Part shown: one piece after another, positions 7,051-14,933 of the stretch
How the letters are laid out: each line of letters starts with the position of its first letter
Numbering within the stretch: the stretch's first letter is position 1
Source of the DNA: Betaproteobacteria bacterium
Lineage (GTDB): Bacteria; Pseudomonadota; Gammaproteobacteria; Burkholderiales; SG8-39
DNA length: 43,662 bases
Assembly (NCBI GenBank): GCA_947482825.1
Contig: CANKMT010000044.1
Location: forward strand, 1-43,662
Reading direction: 5' to 3'
The notes under the pieces: generated by a model
The model's database searches: none
What the model saw: the letters and a program-made list of their open reading frames with translations, nothing else
Told to the model about the DNA's origin: nothing
Translations under genes and position numbers: made by a program

Positions 7051-8406
7051 GTGGACGATCTCGCCTGGCTCGGGATCGCAGAAGCGGGCCGGCGATTCCG
7101 CAGCGGGGAGTTGACGCCGGCAGCACTCGCGCGCGCTCTGCTCGAGCGTATCGAGCGCCTCGACCCGCAGTACAACACTTTCTTGCGCGTCACCGCGGAT
7201 CGCGCGCTGGCGCAGGCGGAGCAGGCCGGGAAGGAACTCGCCCAGCACATCGATCGCGGCCCGTTGCACGGTATTCCTTATGCACTGAAGGACATCGTCG
7301 ACGTCGCCGGCCTGCCGACGACTTGCCACTCGAAGATTCTCGCGGCCAACGTGGCTGTGCGCGATGCGGCACTGGTCACCCGGATGGACACGGCCGGCGC
7401 GGTGATGATCGGCAAGACTGCCCTGCACGAGTTTGCAAGCGGCGGCCCGGCGCACGACCTGCCGTGGCCGCCTGCACGCAATCCGTGGAACCGGGATTTC
7501 CATCCGGGAGGGTCGTCGAGCGGATCCGGCGCCGCGGTCGCTGCCGGGTTCGTGCCGGGCGCGGTCGGTACCGACACCGCAGGCTCGATCCGCAATCCCG
7601 CGACCTGCTGCGGGCTCATCGGGATGAAGCCCACCTACGGCCTCGTGGGTACGGAAGGAGTGTTCCCGCTCGCGCCGTCGCTCGACCATGCCGGCCCGAT
7701 CACGCGGACGGTCGAAGACAATGCGCTGATACTTGCGGCCCTATGCGGCCGCCCGGCGGCATTCTATTTGGCCGCGATGCGCGAGCCCCTGCGGGGAATA
7801 CGCCTCGGCGTCATCGAGAATTTTTATACCGAAGACGCCGCTGCCGACGCACGCATGGTGGCGGCCATCGAGGCCGCCGTCCTCGTTTTCCGGGAACTCG
7901 GCGCGGACGTCCAGCCGGTGCGCCTGCCGCCGCTTTCCGATTGGAACGCGTGCGGCCGCACGATCCAGCAATTCGAGCAGTACGCGGTCCACCGCGATTG
8001 GCTCCGCACCCGGCCGGGCGACTATTGCGTCCTGAGCCGCGCAAAGCTGGGGGCGGGCGAATCGCTCACGCGCGACGAGTACGAACGCGCGTTGCAGGAG
8101 CGCCAAGGCCTGGTCGAGGCTTACATGAACCAGATGCATCGGGTCGATGCCATGATCACGCTCTCGGGTCTCGACCTTCCATGCCGGCTCGACGACCCGC
8201 AACGCATCTCGAGCACCTACATGCGCCATGCGCGCATGCCTTTCAGCCTTGCCGGGGTGCCCGCAATGGCCGTGCCCACCGGGTTCTCCGATGACGGCTT
8301 GCCGCTGGGCATGCAGCTCGCCGGCGCGCCAATGCGCGAGCCCCTCCTCTACCGCATCGCGTGGGCCTACTGCAATGCCACCGGCTGGACCGATCGCCAC
8401 GCCTAG
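7051..8406 (+). CDS. Amidase-signature hydrolase, candidate maleamate amidase of the nic operon
   Basis: A 451-residue amidase-signature protein with the Ser-cisSer-Lys triad: K80 (ALKDIVD), S155 in GGSSSGSG and S179 in DTAGSIRNP, with the usual 24-residue spacing between the serines. GTG 7051 with GAGGG upstream is the preferred start; an in-frame TTG at 7033 inside nicD is possible. It is the last gene of the nic operon, where most known clusters carry NicF, an isochorismatase-fold maleamate amidase. The position suggests that this unrelated enzyme hydrolyses maleamate, but that is inference. It could instead release nicotinate from nicotinamide or act on another amide. A strong hairpin follows the stop. 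Confidence 0.85.
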   Translation: MDDLAWLGIAEAGRRFRSGELTPAALARALLERIERLDPQYNTFLRVTADRALAQAEQAGKELAQHIDRGPLHGIPYALKDIVDVAGLPTTCHSKILAANVAVRDAALVTRMDTAGAVMIGKTALHEFASGGPAHDLPWPPARNPWNRDFHPGGSSSGSGAAVAAGFVPGAVGTDTAGSIRNPATCCGLIGMKPTYGLVGTEGVFPLAPSLDHAGPITRTVEDNALILAALCGRPAAFYLAAMREPLRGIRLGVIENFYTEDAAADARMVAAIEAAVLVFRELGADVQPVRLPPLSDWNACGRTIQQFEQYAVHRDWLRTRPGDYCVLSRAKLGAGESLTRDEYERALQERQGLVEAYMNQMHRVDAMITLSGLDLPCRLDDPQRISSTYMRHARMPFSLAGVPAMAVPTGFSDDGLPLGMQLAGAPMREPLLYRIAWAYCNATGWTDRHA

Positions 8407-8410
8407 TAAA

Positions 8411-8463
8411 TCGGGGCCAGGCTCGAATATTTCGCGGAGCGAAATATTCGAGCCTGGCCCCGA
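8411..8463. terminator. Palindromic hairpin between convergent genes, copy 1
   Basis: Two perfect 25-base arms (8411-8435 and 8439-8463) flank the loop GGA. It starts 5 bases after the amidase stop and ends 3 bases before the stop of the convergent Bug gene, so it can act as a two-way terminator. There is no clear T-run. A near copy with a compensatory stem change lies at 11179-11225, which marks it as a dispersed REP-like element. Confidence 0.7.
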
Positions 8464-8466
8464 ATC

Positions 8467-9438
8467 CTAATCAGTCTTCAGGCCGGCGGCCTTTACGATC
8501 GAGGCCATCTTCTCGATTTCCGAGCGCACGAAGGCATCGAATTCCTCGGGCGTGGATGGGCGGGGCACTGCGCCGCGGGTGGCGAGCTGGGCCTTCACTT
8601 CGGGAAGCGCGAGCGCCTTGGCCACTTCGGCCGAGACCTGCCGGATGATCGGTCTGGGCGTGGCCGCGGGTGCAAAGAGTCCGTACCACGTATCGAAATC
8701 GAACCCGGCCACGCCGGCCTCCGCAACCGTGGGCACCTCGGGGAGGGCGGGCGAGCGCGTGGCGGTGCTCACCGCCAGCGCGAGGAGTTTCCTGTCCTTG
8801 ACCAGCGGCACCGCAAGGCCGATCGGCGAGAAAACGAAATCGATGCGCCCGCCGAGCAGGTCAGCAAGGCTTTCGGGCCCGCCTTTGTACGCGACGTGCA
8901 GCACACTGATGTCCGCAGCGAGGCGGAAATGTTCACCGTTGATGTGCATGCCGCTGCCGTTGCCGGCCGAGCCGAAGGTGACTTGGCCGGGCTTCTGTTT
9001 GGCCAGCGCGACGAGATCCTTGACCGACTTCGCCCCGTTAGGCGCAACGACAAGGACGTTTGGCACGCCGGCGACCTGCGAGATCGCGGTGAAATCACGC
9101 ACCGTATTGAACGGCAGCTTCGAGTGCATCGCCGGTGCGACTGCATGCGCCATCGAGCCCATCAAGAGCGTATAGCCGTCGCCCGGGGACTGCGCGGCGA
9201 TGCCGGTGGCAAGCACGCCTCCGGCTCCGGGTCGATTCTCGATCACCACCTGCTGGCCCCAGGCCTCGGCCAGCCGCTGCCCGACAATGCGCGCGAGGTA
9301 GTCCGTTTCGCTGCCCGCGGTGAAGGGGACGATCATGCGCACCGGTTTGGCGGGGTAGGGCGCCGGGGCCTGCGCGAGTGCGAACGGGGCGGCCGCCGCG
9401 AACAGGAAAGCCGCGGCGGTTGCGAACACCTTCTTCAT
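8467..9438 (-). CDS. Bug-family periplasmic solute-binding protein
   Basis: A 323-residue secreted protein with signal peptide MKKVFATAAAFLFAAAAPFALAQA. Its Bug-family motifs are IVPFTAGSETDYLAR, VVIENRPGAGGVLATG, VAYKGGPESLADLLGGR and VPTVAEAGVAGFDF. The start at 9438 has GGAGGAG a few bases upstream; a longer frame to 9513 would run through the intergenic operator and is rejected. It is divergent from the GntR-TauD pair across 55 bases that hold a palindromic operator, so GntR probably controls it. The ligand may be the substrate of the TauD-family dioxygenase, which is inference. No TctAB genes are nearby. Confidence 0.87.
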   Translation of the reverse strand: MKKVFATAAAFLFAAAAPFALAQAPAPYPAKPVRMIVPFTAGSETDYLARIVGQRLAEAWGQQVVIENRPGAGGVLATGIAAQSPGDGYTLLMGSMAHAVAPAMHSKLPFNTVRDFTAISQVAGVPNVLVVAPNGAKSVKDLVALAKQKPGQVTFGSAGNGSGMHINGEHFRLAADISVLHVAYKGGPESLADLLGGRIDFVFSPIGLAVPLVKDRKLLALAVSTATRSPALPEVPTVAEAGVAGFDFDTWYGLFAPAATPRPIIRQVSAEVAKALALPEVKAQLATRGAVPRPSTPEEFDAFVRSEIEKMASIVKAAGLKTD

Positions 9439-9470
9439 TTGGTCTCCTCCGAGATCCTTGTGGATCTTCG

Positions 9471-9491
9471 TAATCATTCGTATGATTATAC
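9471..9491. promoter_or_regulatory. Palindromic operator between Bug and GntR genes
   Basis: TAATCAT (9471-9477), a 4-base spacer, then ATGATTA (9482-9488) is a perfect inverted repeat. A second repeat overlaps it: GTAT, GATT, ATAC (9480-9491), which has the GT...AC ends common in GntR-family sites. It is the only AT-rich stretch between the divergent genes and ends 3 bases before the gntR ATG. It is probably bound by the GntR protein to control itself and the Bug gene. Confidence 0.55.
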
Positions 9492-9493
9492 AA

Positions 9494-10303
9494 ATGAGTC
9501 CTGGTTCGAACAAGGCATCCGCCGGGCGCGGTGCTGCGCTGCCGCGCCACCCCCCGCACTCGGCGCTTCATGCGCGCGAGCCGCTGCACCAGCAGGTGCG
9601 CGATCAGATCATCCGCGGGCTCGCGCAGGGCGAGTGGAAGCCCGGCGAAGTGCTGCCCAACGAGGCCAAGCTCGCCGAGCGGTTTCGTGTCAGCGTATCG
9701 ACGATCCGCGCGGCCATCGGCCACCTCGTGGCGGCCAGGGTGCTGGCGCGCAAGCAAGGCATGGGCACGTTCGTGTCTCTGCACGGCGAGCGGCGCAGCA
9801 TTTACCAGTTTTTCCATGTCGTGAGGAACGACGGCGTCAAGGAACTGCCGCTGAGCGAGGTTTTGTTCCTCAAGCGCGGACAGGCCGACGACGAGACAGC
9901 CGACCTGCTGCGATTGCCCCGCAAGGCCAGAGCGGCCGAGGTGTACAAGATCCGCAACGTGCTCAAGGTCGGCGGCGTGCCCGTGGTGCTCTCGGACATT
10001 ACCGTGCCCTGCGCGCTGCTGCCCGGCCTTTCCGAAGAAATCCTGCGCCGCGCCGGCCCGACGTTGTACGCGGTCTACCAGACCCGGTTCGGGCTGAACA
10101 TCGTGCGCACCGTCGAGCAGCTTCGCGCCGGCCGCACCGATGCGGCGGCGGCCAAAGCCTTCGGCATCACCACCGATGACCCGGTGCTCCATATCGAGCG
10201 GACGGCCTACACCTTCAACGACGTTCCGGTGGAAGTGCGCCGCAGCCGTGTCGATACGCGCAACTATTTCTACCTCTACGACCAGGCGGGACAGCATGGG
10301 TGA
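9494..10303 (+). CDS. GntR-family (HutC/UTRA type) transcriptional regulator
   Basis: A 269-residue regulator. Residues about 33-105 form the winged helix typical of GntR (PLHQQVRDQIIRGLAQGEW, then PNEAKLAERFRVSVSTIRAA and GMGTFVS). The rest is a UTRA ligand domain ending in LHIERTAYTFNDVPVEV. ATG 9494 is chosen because the longer open frame upstream crosses the operator. The stop overlaps the start of the TauD-family gene by 8 bases, so regulator and enzyme are co-translated. It probably represses this pair and the divergent Bug gene, released by a small-molecule effector. Confidence 0.88.
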   Translation: MSPGSNKASAGRGAALPRHPPHSALHAREPLHQQVRDQIIRGLAQGEWKPGEVLPNEAKLAERFRVSVSTIRAAIGHLVAARVLARKQGMGTFVSLHGERRSIYQFFHVVRNDGVKELPLSEVLFLKRGQADDETADLLRLPRKARAAEVYKIRNVLKVGGVPVVLSDITVPCALLPGLSEEILRRAGPTLYAVYQTRFGLNIVRTVEQLRAGRTDAAAAKAFGITTDDPVLHIERTAYTFNDVPVEVRRSRVDTRNYFYLYDQAGQHG

Positions 10304-11171
10304 AGCACTGAAGAAGGAGTTCCTGACCGGATCGATCCGGGCGCGCCGGATCTCGACGGCCTGCGGGGCAGAGATCACCGGCCTGGACCTTAAGCGGCCG
10401 CTCGGCTCCACCGAGGTCGAAGCGCTGCATCACGTTCTAGGCGAGAACGGCATCCTTCTCTTCAGGAACACCGATCTCTCGCCGGACGAGCACATCGCCT
10501 TCAGCCGTCACTTCGGCGAGCTCGAAGTGCACGTGATCGGTGATTTCGCATTGCCCGGCAAGCCAGAGGTTTTCGTGGTGTCGAACGTCAAGGAAGAAGG
10601 CAAGCTGAAGGGTGCGGTCTACGCCGGCCAGTACTGGCACTCGGACCTGTCGTACATGAAAAAGCCGTCGATGGGGTCGCTCCTCCTGTGCCGCGAGATG
10701 CCCGAGATCGGCGGCGACACGATGTTCGCCAACATGTACCTCGCCTACGACACGCTGTCGGAGTCGATGAGGAATTTCATCGGCGGCCTGTCTGCCGTGC
10801 ACGACTACAGCCACGCCTACGACACCTACTTTGCCCACCTCAAGGAGCGTCCGCCGCTCACGACGGGACAGCGCGCCAAGACACCGCCGGTGGAGCACCC
10901 GATGGTGCGCGTTCACCCGGTGACCGGTCGCAAGGCGCTCTACGTGAACCCGGGTTTCACCAAAGGCATTGTCGGGATGCCCAGGGACGAGAGCCAGCCG
11001 ATCCTCGACCTATTGTTCCGCCATTCGACCCGGGCGGAGTTCATCTACCGCCACAAGTGGCAGGTGAACGACATGATCTTCTGGGACAACCGATGCGTAA
11101 CGCACTACGCGCTGTCGGACTACGACTTCTCGGTGCGCCGCCACATGCACCGCACGACCCTCGCAGGTTAG
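10296..11171 (+). CDS. TauD/TfdA-family 2-oxoglutarate-dependent dioxygenase
   Basis: A 291-residue Fe(II)/2-oxoglutarate dioxygenase. The iron-binding residues are H115 and D117 (QYWHSDLSY) and H270 (VTHYAL). The basic segment RRHMHRTT near the C-terminus supplies the 2-oxoglutarate arginine. ATG 10296 overlaps the regulator stop. Family members oxidise taurine, 2,4-D, alkyl sulfates or related acids; nothing in the sequence fixes the substrate. Being co-translated with a GntR regulator and divergent from a binding protein suggests a small regulated uptake-and-oxidation unit. Confidence 0.85.
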   Translation: MGEALKKEFLTGSIRARRISTACGAEITGLDLKRPLGSTEVEALHHVLGENGILLFRNTDLSPDEHIAFSRHFGELEVHVIGDFALPGKPEVFVVSNVKEEGKLKGAVYAGQYWHSDLSYMKKPSMGSLLLCREMPEIGGDTMFANMYLAYDTLSESMRNFIGGLSAVHDYSHAYDTYFAHLKERPPLTTGQRAKTPPVEHPMVRVHPVTGRKALYVNPGFTKGIVGMPRDESQPILDLLFRHSTRAEFIYRHKWQVNDMIFWDNRCVTHYALSDYDFSVRRHMHRTTLAG

Positions 11172-11178
11172 TCAATTG

Positions 11179-11225
11179 GGGCCAGGTTCGAATATTTCGC
11201 TGCGCGAAATATTCGAACCTGGCCC
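11179..11225. terminator. Palindromic hairpin between convergent genes, copy 2
   Basis: Perfect 22-base arms (11179-11200 and 11204-11225) flank the loop TGC. The right arm ends on the first base of the stop codon of the convergent membrane protein gene. Compared with copy 1 at 8411-8463, an inner stem pair is T-A instead of C-G, so the two differences compensate and pairing is kept. It is likely a two-way terminator derived from a repeated element. Confidence 0.7.
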
Positions 11226-12010
11226 TATTTTTGGTGTTGGCGCAGCAGGAAGAGGCCGATGTTCCACCCGATGGCGACGGCCAGGCCAAGCGACAGGCCG
11301 GCGGCGGAGCCCCATTGGGCCGAGGCCAGGTGCAGCACGCCGAGCGCCGAGCCGAATCCGATCAGGCCCTTGAGCGAATTGACCAGCAGCGAAGCGGTGA
11401 ACGGTCCGCCGCAGCGAGGCTGCAGGATCAGCACTAATGAGGTGAAAACGACCGGGTAGGTGGCCAGCGTGCCGGTAGCTGCCGGCCCTAGCGAGTTGCC
11501 CGCAACGGTCGTTGCGATCACGACGCAGCTCACCAACGCCCCGCGCAGCGCGAGGTCGAAACGCACGCGCGGCATCGGCTGCGCCTTGACCTCGACCACG
11601 AAGCGGCGCAGCGCCCAAATCGCCAGGCCGAAGCATCCGAAGAACAGTAGGCAAGCCTCGAGCAATGTCCACTGACGTTGCTGCAGGAGCCAGGCTACGA
11701 CGAACCACGAAGAGGTCGCCGCAAGCCATGAGAGGAAGGTGGCCTGCCTTTGCGCGACGATCGCATGCGCGCAGATGAAGGCCACCGTGGCAGTGGTTGC
11801 GACGACGCCCATGAGCGCCGAATCCGAGATGAACTGTGCGCCGTGGTCGATCGCGAGGAACACATAGATCGGGCCGGTCGACACCGGAAGCGTGGCGATC
11901 ATCGATCCGAGGAACGGCCCGAGCCGCTCGGTCGCGCGCGAGGCCGACACAACGATGACGATCGCGCAGGCGATCTTGACCAGGATGAACGGGTCCAGCA
12001 GCGAGGACAT
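11225..12010 (-). CDS. Integral membrane protein of unknown function
   Basis: A 261-residue, very hydrophobic protein with about eight likely membrane helices, for example LVKIACAIVIVVSASR at the start and AGLSLGLAVAIGWNIGLFLL at the end. A hydrophilic stretch near the middle contains RRFVVEVKAQPMPRVRFD. The start at 12010 gives MSSLLDPFILVK directly before the first helix; the extra residues upstream are Arg/Cys-rich and unlike a real N-terminus. I do not recognise the family. The two halves look alike in layout, as in small permeases. It is convergent with the TauD gene. Confidence 0.65.
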   Translation of the reverse strand: MSSLLDPFILVKIACAIVIVVSASRATERLGPFLGSMIATLPVSTGPIYVFLAIDHGAQFISDSALMGVVATTATVAFICAHAIVAQRQATFLSWLAATSSWFVVAWLLQQRQWTLLEACLLFFGCFGLAIWALRRFVVEVKAQPMPRVRFDLALRGALVSCVVIATTVAGNSLGPAATGTLATYPVVFTSLVLILQPRCGGPFTASLLVNSLKGLIGFGSALGVLHLASAQWGSAAGLSLGLAVAIGWNIGLFLLRQHQK

Positions 12011-12074
12011 TGACTGGGTGAAACTCGGCGGGTACTTTGCGGGATGCCGCAACACTACACAGAATGTGCACCCG

Positions 12075-12155
12075 ATGCACATCCGCCGGCGCGCGCTGCA
12101 TCGCACGACCGTGCTCGGCCAGCCTTCGGGCCACGTCTACACGGGGCCGATGTAA
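12075..12155 (+). pseudogene. Possible C-terminal remnant of a TauD-family dioxygenase
   Basis: A 26-codon open stretch encodes MHIRRRALHRTTVLGQPSG and a short tail. The RRxLHRTTVxG part resembles the extreme C-terminus of TauD/TfdA proteins; the intact gene at 10296-11171 ends in RRHMHRTTLAG. No upstream part of such a gene is present. It may be what is left after the neighbouring membrane gene was inserted. The match is short and could be chance. Confidence 0.3.
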
Positions 12156-12170
12156 AGCAACGGCGAGGCC

Positions 12171-13103
12171 TCAATTGCCGACAGGGGTTTTGGTTTGCAA
12201 TTCCGGGGCGGCCGGTGCGCCGGCCGCTTGCCTGCGCGGGTCGCCCAGCACGAGCACGTTGCCGGCAATCGACACCAGCATCCCTGCAATCATGAGGAGG
12301 TGCCAGGCAAGGTTCTCGAAGGCGGTCGAGATCAGCAGCGCGACCACCGGCACCATGACCCCGACGTAGGACGCCCGCGCCGGGCCGATGCGCCCGAGCA
12401 AGGTCAGCCATGCCGCAAACGCCGCCACGGTGCCGACGAACGCAAGGTACGCAAGCGAAAGCAGGTAGGCGGGCGTCGTGCCGATTGCGATTTGACGGCC
12501 GAGTGCGAGCGAGATCAGGAGTGCAAACAGCCCTCCATAGCCCATGCTCCAGGCCATCGCCGCCACGCCGTGCAGGCCGCGCTGGTGGTTGCGGTGGGCG
12601 AGCAGCCCGCCAAAAACCGACCCGAGCACCGCCAGCAGAGTGAGGATCGCGCCTTGCGCGGTGCCGTTGCTCTGCGAGAGGCGCGCGAATTCGGGCCAGA
12701 AAACGAGCACGATGCCCGCAATGCCGAAAAGCGAACCTGCAGCCATCCGCACGGTGAGCGGCTGGCCAAAGAACAGGCGCATGCCGAACATCGCAAGCAA
12801 AGGGGCGGCCGAGAACCCGACCGCGACCAGGCCCGAGGCCAGGTGCTCCTCGGCGCGGTAGACGCAAATGTAGGCCGCGCTGTACATCGTGAGTCCGAGG
12901 ATTGCGAGCGCACCATGATCGGCCGCGCGCAGCCGAAGCTGTACGCCGCGCAGGCGGCACCAGCCGGCGACCAGGAGCCCGGCGAGAAGGAAGCGCCAGG
13001 CCACGCTGACTTCCGCCGCAACGGACCCAAGCTGGAACGTGATCGCGAACCAGGTCGTGCTCCAGATCGCAACGCAACCGGCAAACAGCGTGAGGTTGTT
13101 CAG
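12171..13103 (-). CDS. EamA-family (DMT superfamily) transporter
   Basis: About 310 residues with ten predicted membrane helices in two EamA repeats, from FAGCVAIWSTTWFAITFQLG to MIAGMLVSIAGNVLVLG, and a short cytoplasmic tail. Such proteins export amino acids or other metabolites. The start is uncertain: no ATG, GTG or TTG lies in a good place. A CTG at 13103 sits 12 bases after GGAGG and begins LNNLTLFAG. The in-frame ATG at 13268 would add 55 unrelated residues and cross the palindrome at 13238-13259. Substrate unknown. Confidence 0.8.
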   Translation of the reverse strand: MNNLTLFAGCVAIWSTTWFAITFQLGSVAAEVSVAWRFLLAGLLVAGWCRLRGVQLRLRAADHGALAILGLTMYSAAYICVYRAEEHLASGLVAVGFSAAPLLAMFGMRLFFGQPLTVRMAAGSLFGIAGIVLVFWPEFARLSQSNGTAQGAILTLLAVLGSVFGGLLAHRNHQRGLHGVAAMAWSMGYGGLFALLISLALGRQIAIGTTPAYLLSLAYLAFVGTVAAFAAWLTLLGRIGPARASYVGVMVPVVALLISTAFENLAWHLLMIAGMLVSIAGNVLVLGDPRRQAAGAPAAPELQTKTPVGN

Positions 13104-13237
13104 CTTGCGGCCTTTCCTCCCAGAAGGGACGCCAAGACTAACGCATTCGGCACGCCTTGCGACACGCAAAATTAGGCAAAATGGAGGATGAAAGCTGATC
13201 GTCAGGCGGCGATCTTCTTCCGAGATGATTTGCTGAT

Positions 13238-13259
13238 TCCGGAAAATATATTCTCCGGA
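13238..13259. promoter_or_regulatory. 22-bp palindrome, operator candidate
   Basis: TCCGGA, one base, AATATATT, one base, TCCGGA is symmetric over 22 bases with a single mismatched pair. It lies about 135 bases upstream of the proposed EamA start and 50 bases past the end of the TPR remnant. The AT-rich core within GC-rich DNA suggests a binding site or promoter region rather than a terminator. The bound protein is unknown. Confidence 0.35.
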
Positions 13260-13308
13260 TAACCGCATGGATATTCAGTCCTGCGATTCGGAAGCGAAAC
13301 TTTGTGAC

Positions 13309-13580
13309 TTACTTCGCCTTGTCCAGGCGCTGCAGGACGAGCGCGCGAGTTTCGGCAACTGCGGCGGCAAACCGGGGTTCCGGATTGCCGGCCCGGTCGA
13401 GGAGGGCCAGCGCTTCGGCATTGCGGCCCTGGTCCGAGAGGGTCTGCGCAAGGTTGTTGATGAAGTGAACATGTCCGGCGCGCTGTTGAAGATCGTGGCG
13501 CATTCGGGGACGTCTTGTGCAAACGCTGGGGCCGACGTTGCGGCCAGGGCCAGCAAGGCCATACGGATTTCTGCTTTCAT
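13309..13580 (-). pseudogene. Remnant of a secreted TPR-type protein, internally deleted and frameshifted
   Basis: From 13580 the minus strand encodes a signal peptide (MKAEIRMALLALAATSAPAFA, then QDVPECATIF). The next frame encodes HFINNLAQTLSDQGRNAEALALL followed by AETRALVLQRLDKAK up to the stop at 13309, a tetratricopeptide-like helix pair. The two halves are in different frames and the protein between them is too short, so I read this as a gene that lost its middle. If it is expressed at all, only a short secreted peptide would result. Confidence 0.5.
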
Positions 13581-13720
13581 GGGAGTACTCCTGAGGCGTT
13601 CCGCAGCGGACCTGCCGCCGCGCTGTTGCACGCACAGAGAGATATCCTGCGTGTCCACCGGAGATTGCTCATGGGCAGACACGGGGTCTGTACGTCAACC
13701 CACACTCCCTCGAAAGAGTC

Positions 13721-14932
13721 TCAGGCCTTGCGGCTCCCATAGCTCAGGAGGCCGGTCGGGCCCTTGGCGGGGCGCGAGCGAATCGCTTCCTCGTTGGGTT
13801 CGGTGCCCCAGCCCGGGCGATCGGGCATCACAAGGTGGCCGTCGACGAATTCCGGCACGTGCGTGAACAGCTCGTGGTCCCAGTCGATGCGGTCGATGTC
13901 GGTTTCCATGATCCGCAGGTTCGGCACCGCGGCCGAGAAATGCGCGTTCATCATCGTGCACAGGTGCCCGTAAAAGTTATGCGGGGCGACGTTGACTTCG
14001 TGCGCGGCGGCAGCGGCGGCAATCTTCATCGACTGCCACACGCCATTCCATGGCGTATCGACGATCGCCACGTCCATCGCCTGTTCGCGAAAATACGGCA
14101 GGAACTCGCCAAGACCCAGCAGCGTTTCGCAAGAGCTGATCGGGTGCGGGCTCTGGCGGCGGATGTAGCCGAGCGCCTGCGGGTTGAAGGAGTCGATCTC
14201 GACCCAGAACATGTCGAGGTGCGCGATGGCGCGCAGGATCTTGAGATAGCCCTCGGTCTTGGCGTTGAAATTGAGGTCGAGGAGCAGGTCCACGTCCGGG
14301 CCGATGCCGTCGCGCAGGGCTTCGAGGTGCATGACGAGGTTTCCGAGCACTTCGCGATCTACGTTCAGCTCGGGTGAGAACGGCACGCCGAACCCGGGCC
14401 GGTGGCCGCGCGGATTCTTCTTCGCCTCGTCGTAGATGAAGATATTGGTCTTGCAGGCCGTGAAGCCCTTCTCGCGCACCTCGCGGCCGATGGCCTTGAC
14501 GCCATCGAGGTCGGTGATCGCCGGTTTGTAGTGCGTCGGGTGGTTGATGCGCCACGTCGCGCAATGCGACCAGTACACGCGGATCCGGTCGCGCACCTTC
14601 CCGCCGAGCAGGCTGTAGACCGGCACGCCGAGGTTCTTGGCCTTCGCATCGAGCAGGGCGTTCTCGATTGCACCCATGGCTTGCGCCACGATGCCGCCCG
14701 TGGCCGGGCGTGTTGCGCAATGGAGGTCCGCGTAGATGCGCTCGTGCTCGTCCACCGGCTTGCCCACCACGCGTACCGCCAGGCGCTCGATCACCGCGCC
14801 GACGCCGGGCGAGCCGAAGCCCTCGTCGAATTCGCTCCAGCCGACGATGCCGTTGTCGGCGGTGATTTTGACGAAGTGGTAATTGCGCCAGCCTGCGTCG
14901 CAGGCGAGGATTTCGATGGATTTCACCTTCAT
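13721..14932 (-). CDS. Enolase-superfamily sugar acid dehydratase (mandelate racemase / galactonate dehydratase type)
   Basis: A 403-residue protein of the mandelate racemase/muconate lactonizing fold. The magnesium ligands are D219 (LLLDLNFN), E245 (WVEIDSF) and E269 (SSCETLLG). K161 and H318 (VAPHNFYG) are candidate catalytic residues. It probably dehydrates a sugar acid such as galactonate, or a related hydroxy acid, though the substrate cannot be read from sequence. It follows the MDR dehydrogenase gene by a single base (TGA, C, ATG), so the two form an operon. Confidence 0.85.
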   Translation of the reverse strand: MKVKSIEILACDAGWRNYHFVKITADNGIVGWSEFDEGFGSPGVGAVIERLAVRVVGKPVDEHERIYADLHCATRPATGGIVAQAMGAIENALLDAKAKNLGVPVYSLLGGKVRDRIRVYWSHCATWRINHPTHYKPAITDLDGVKAIGREVREKGFTACKTNIFIYDEAKKNPRGHRPGFGVPFSPELNVDREVLGNLVMHLEALRDGIGPDVDLLLDLNFNAKTEGYLKILRAIAHLDMFWVEIDSFNPQALGYIRRQSPHPISSCETLLGLGEFLPYFREQAMDVAIVDTPWNGVWQSMKIAAAAAAHEVNVAPHNFYGHLCTMMNAHFSAAVPNLRIMETDIDRIDWDHELFTHVPEFVDGHLVMPDRPGWGTEPNEEAIRSRPAKGPTGLLSYGSRKA

Positions 14933-14933
14933 G

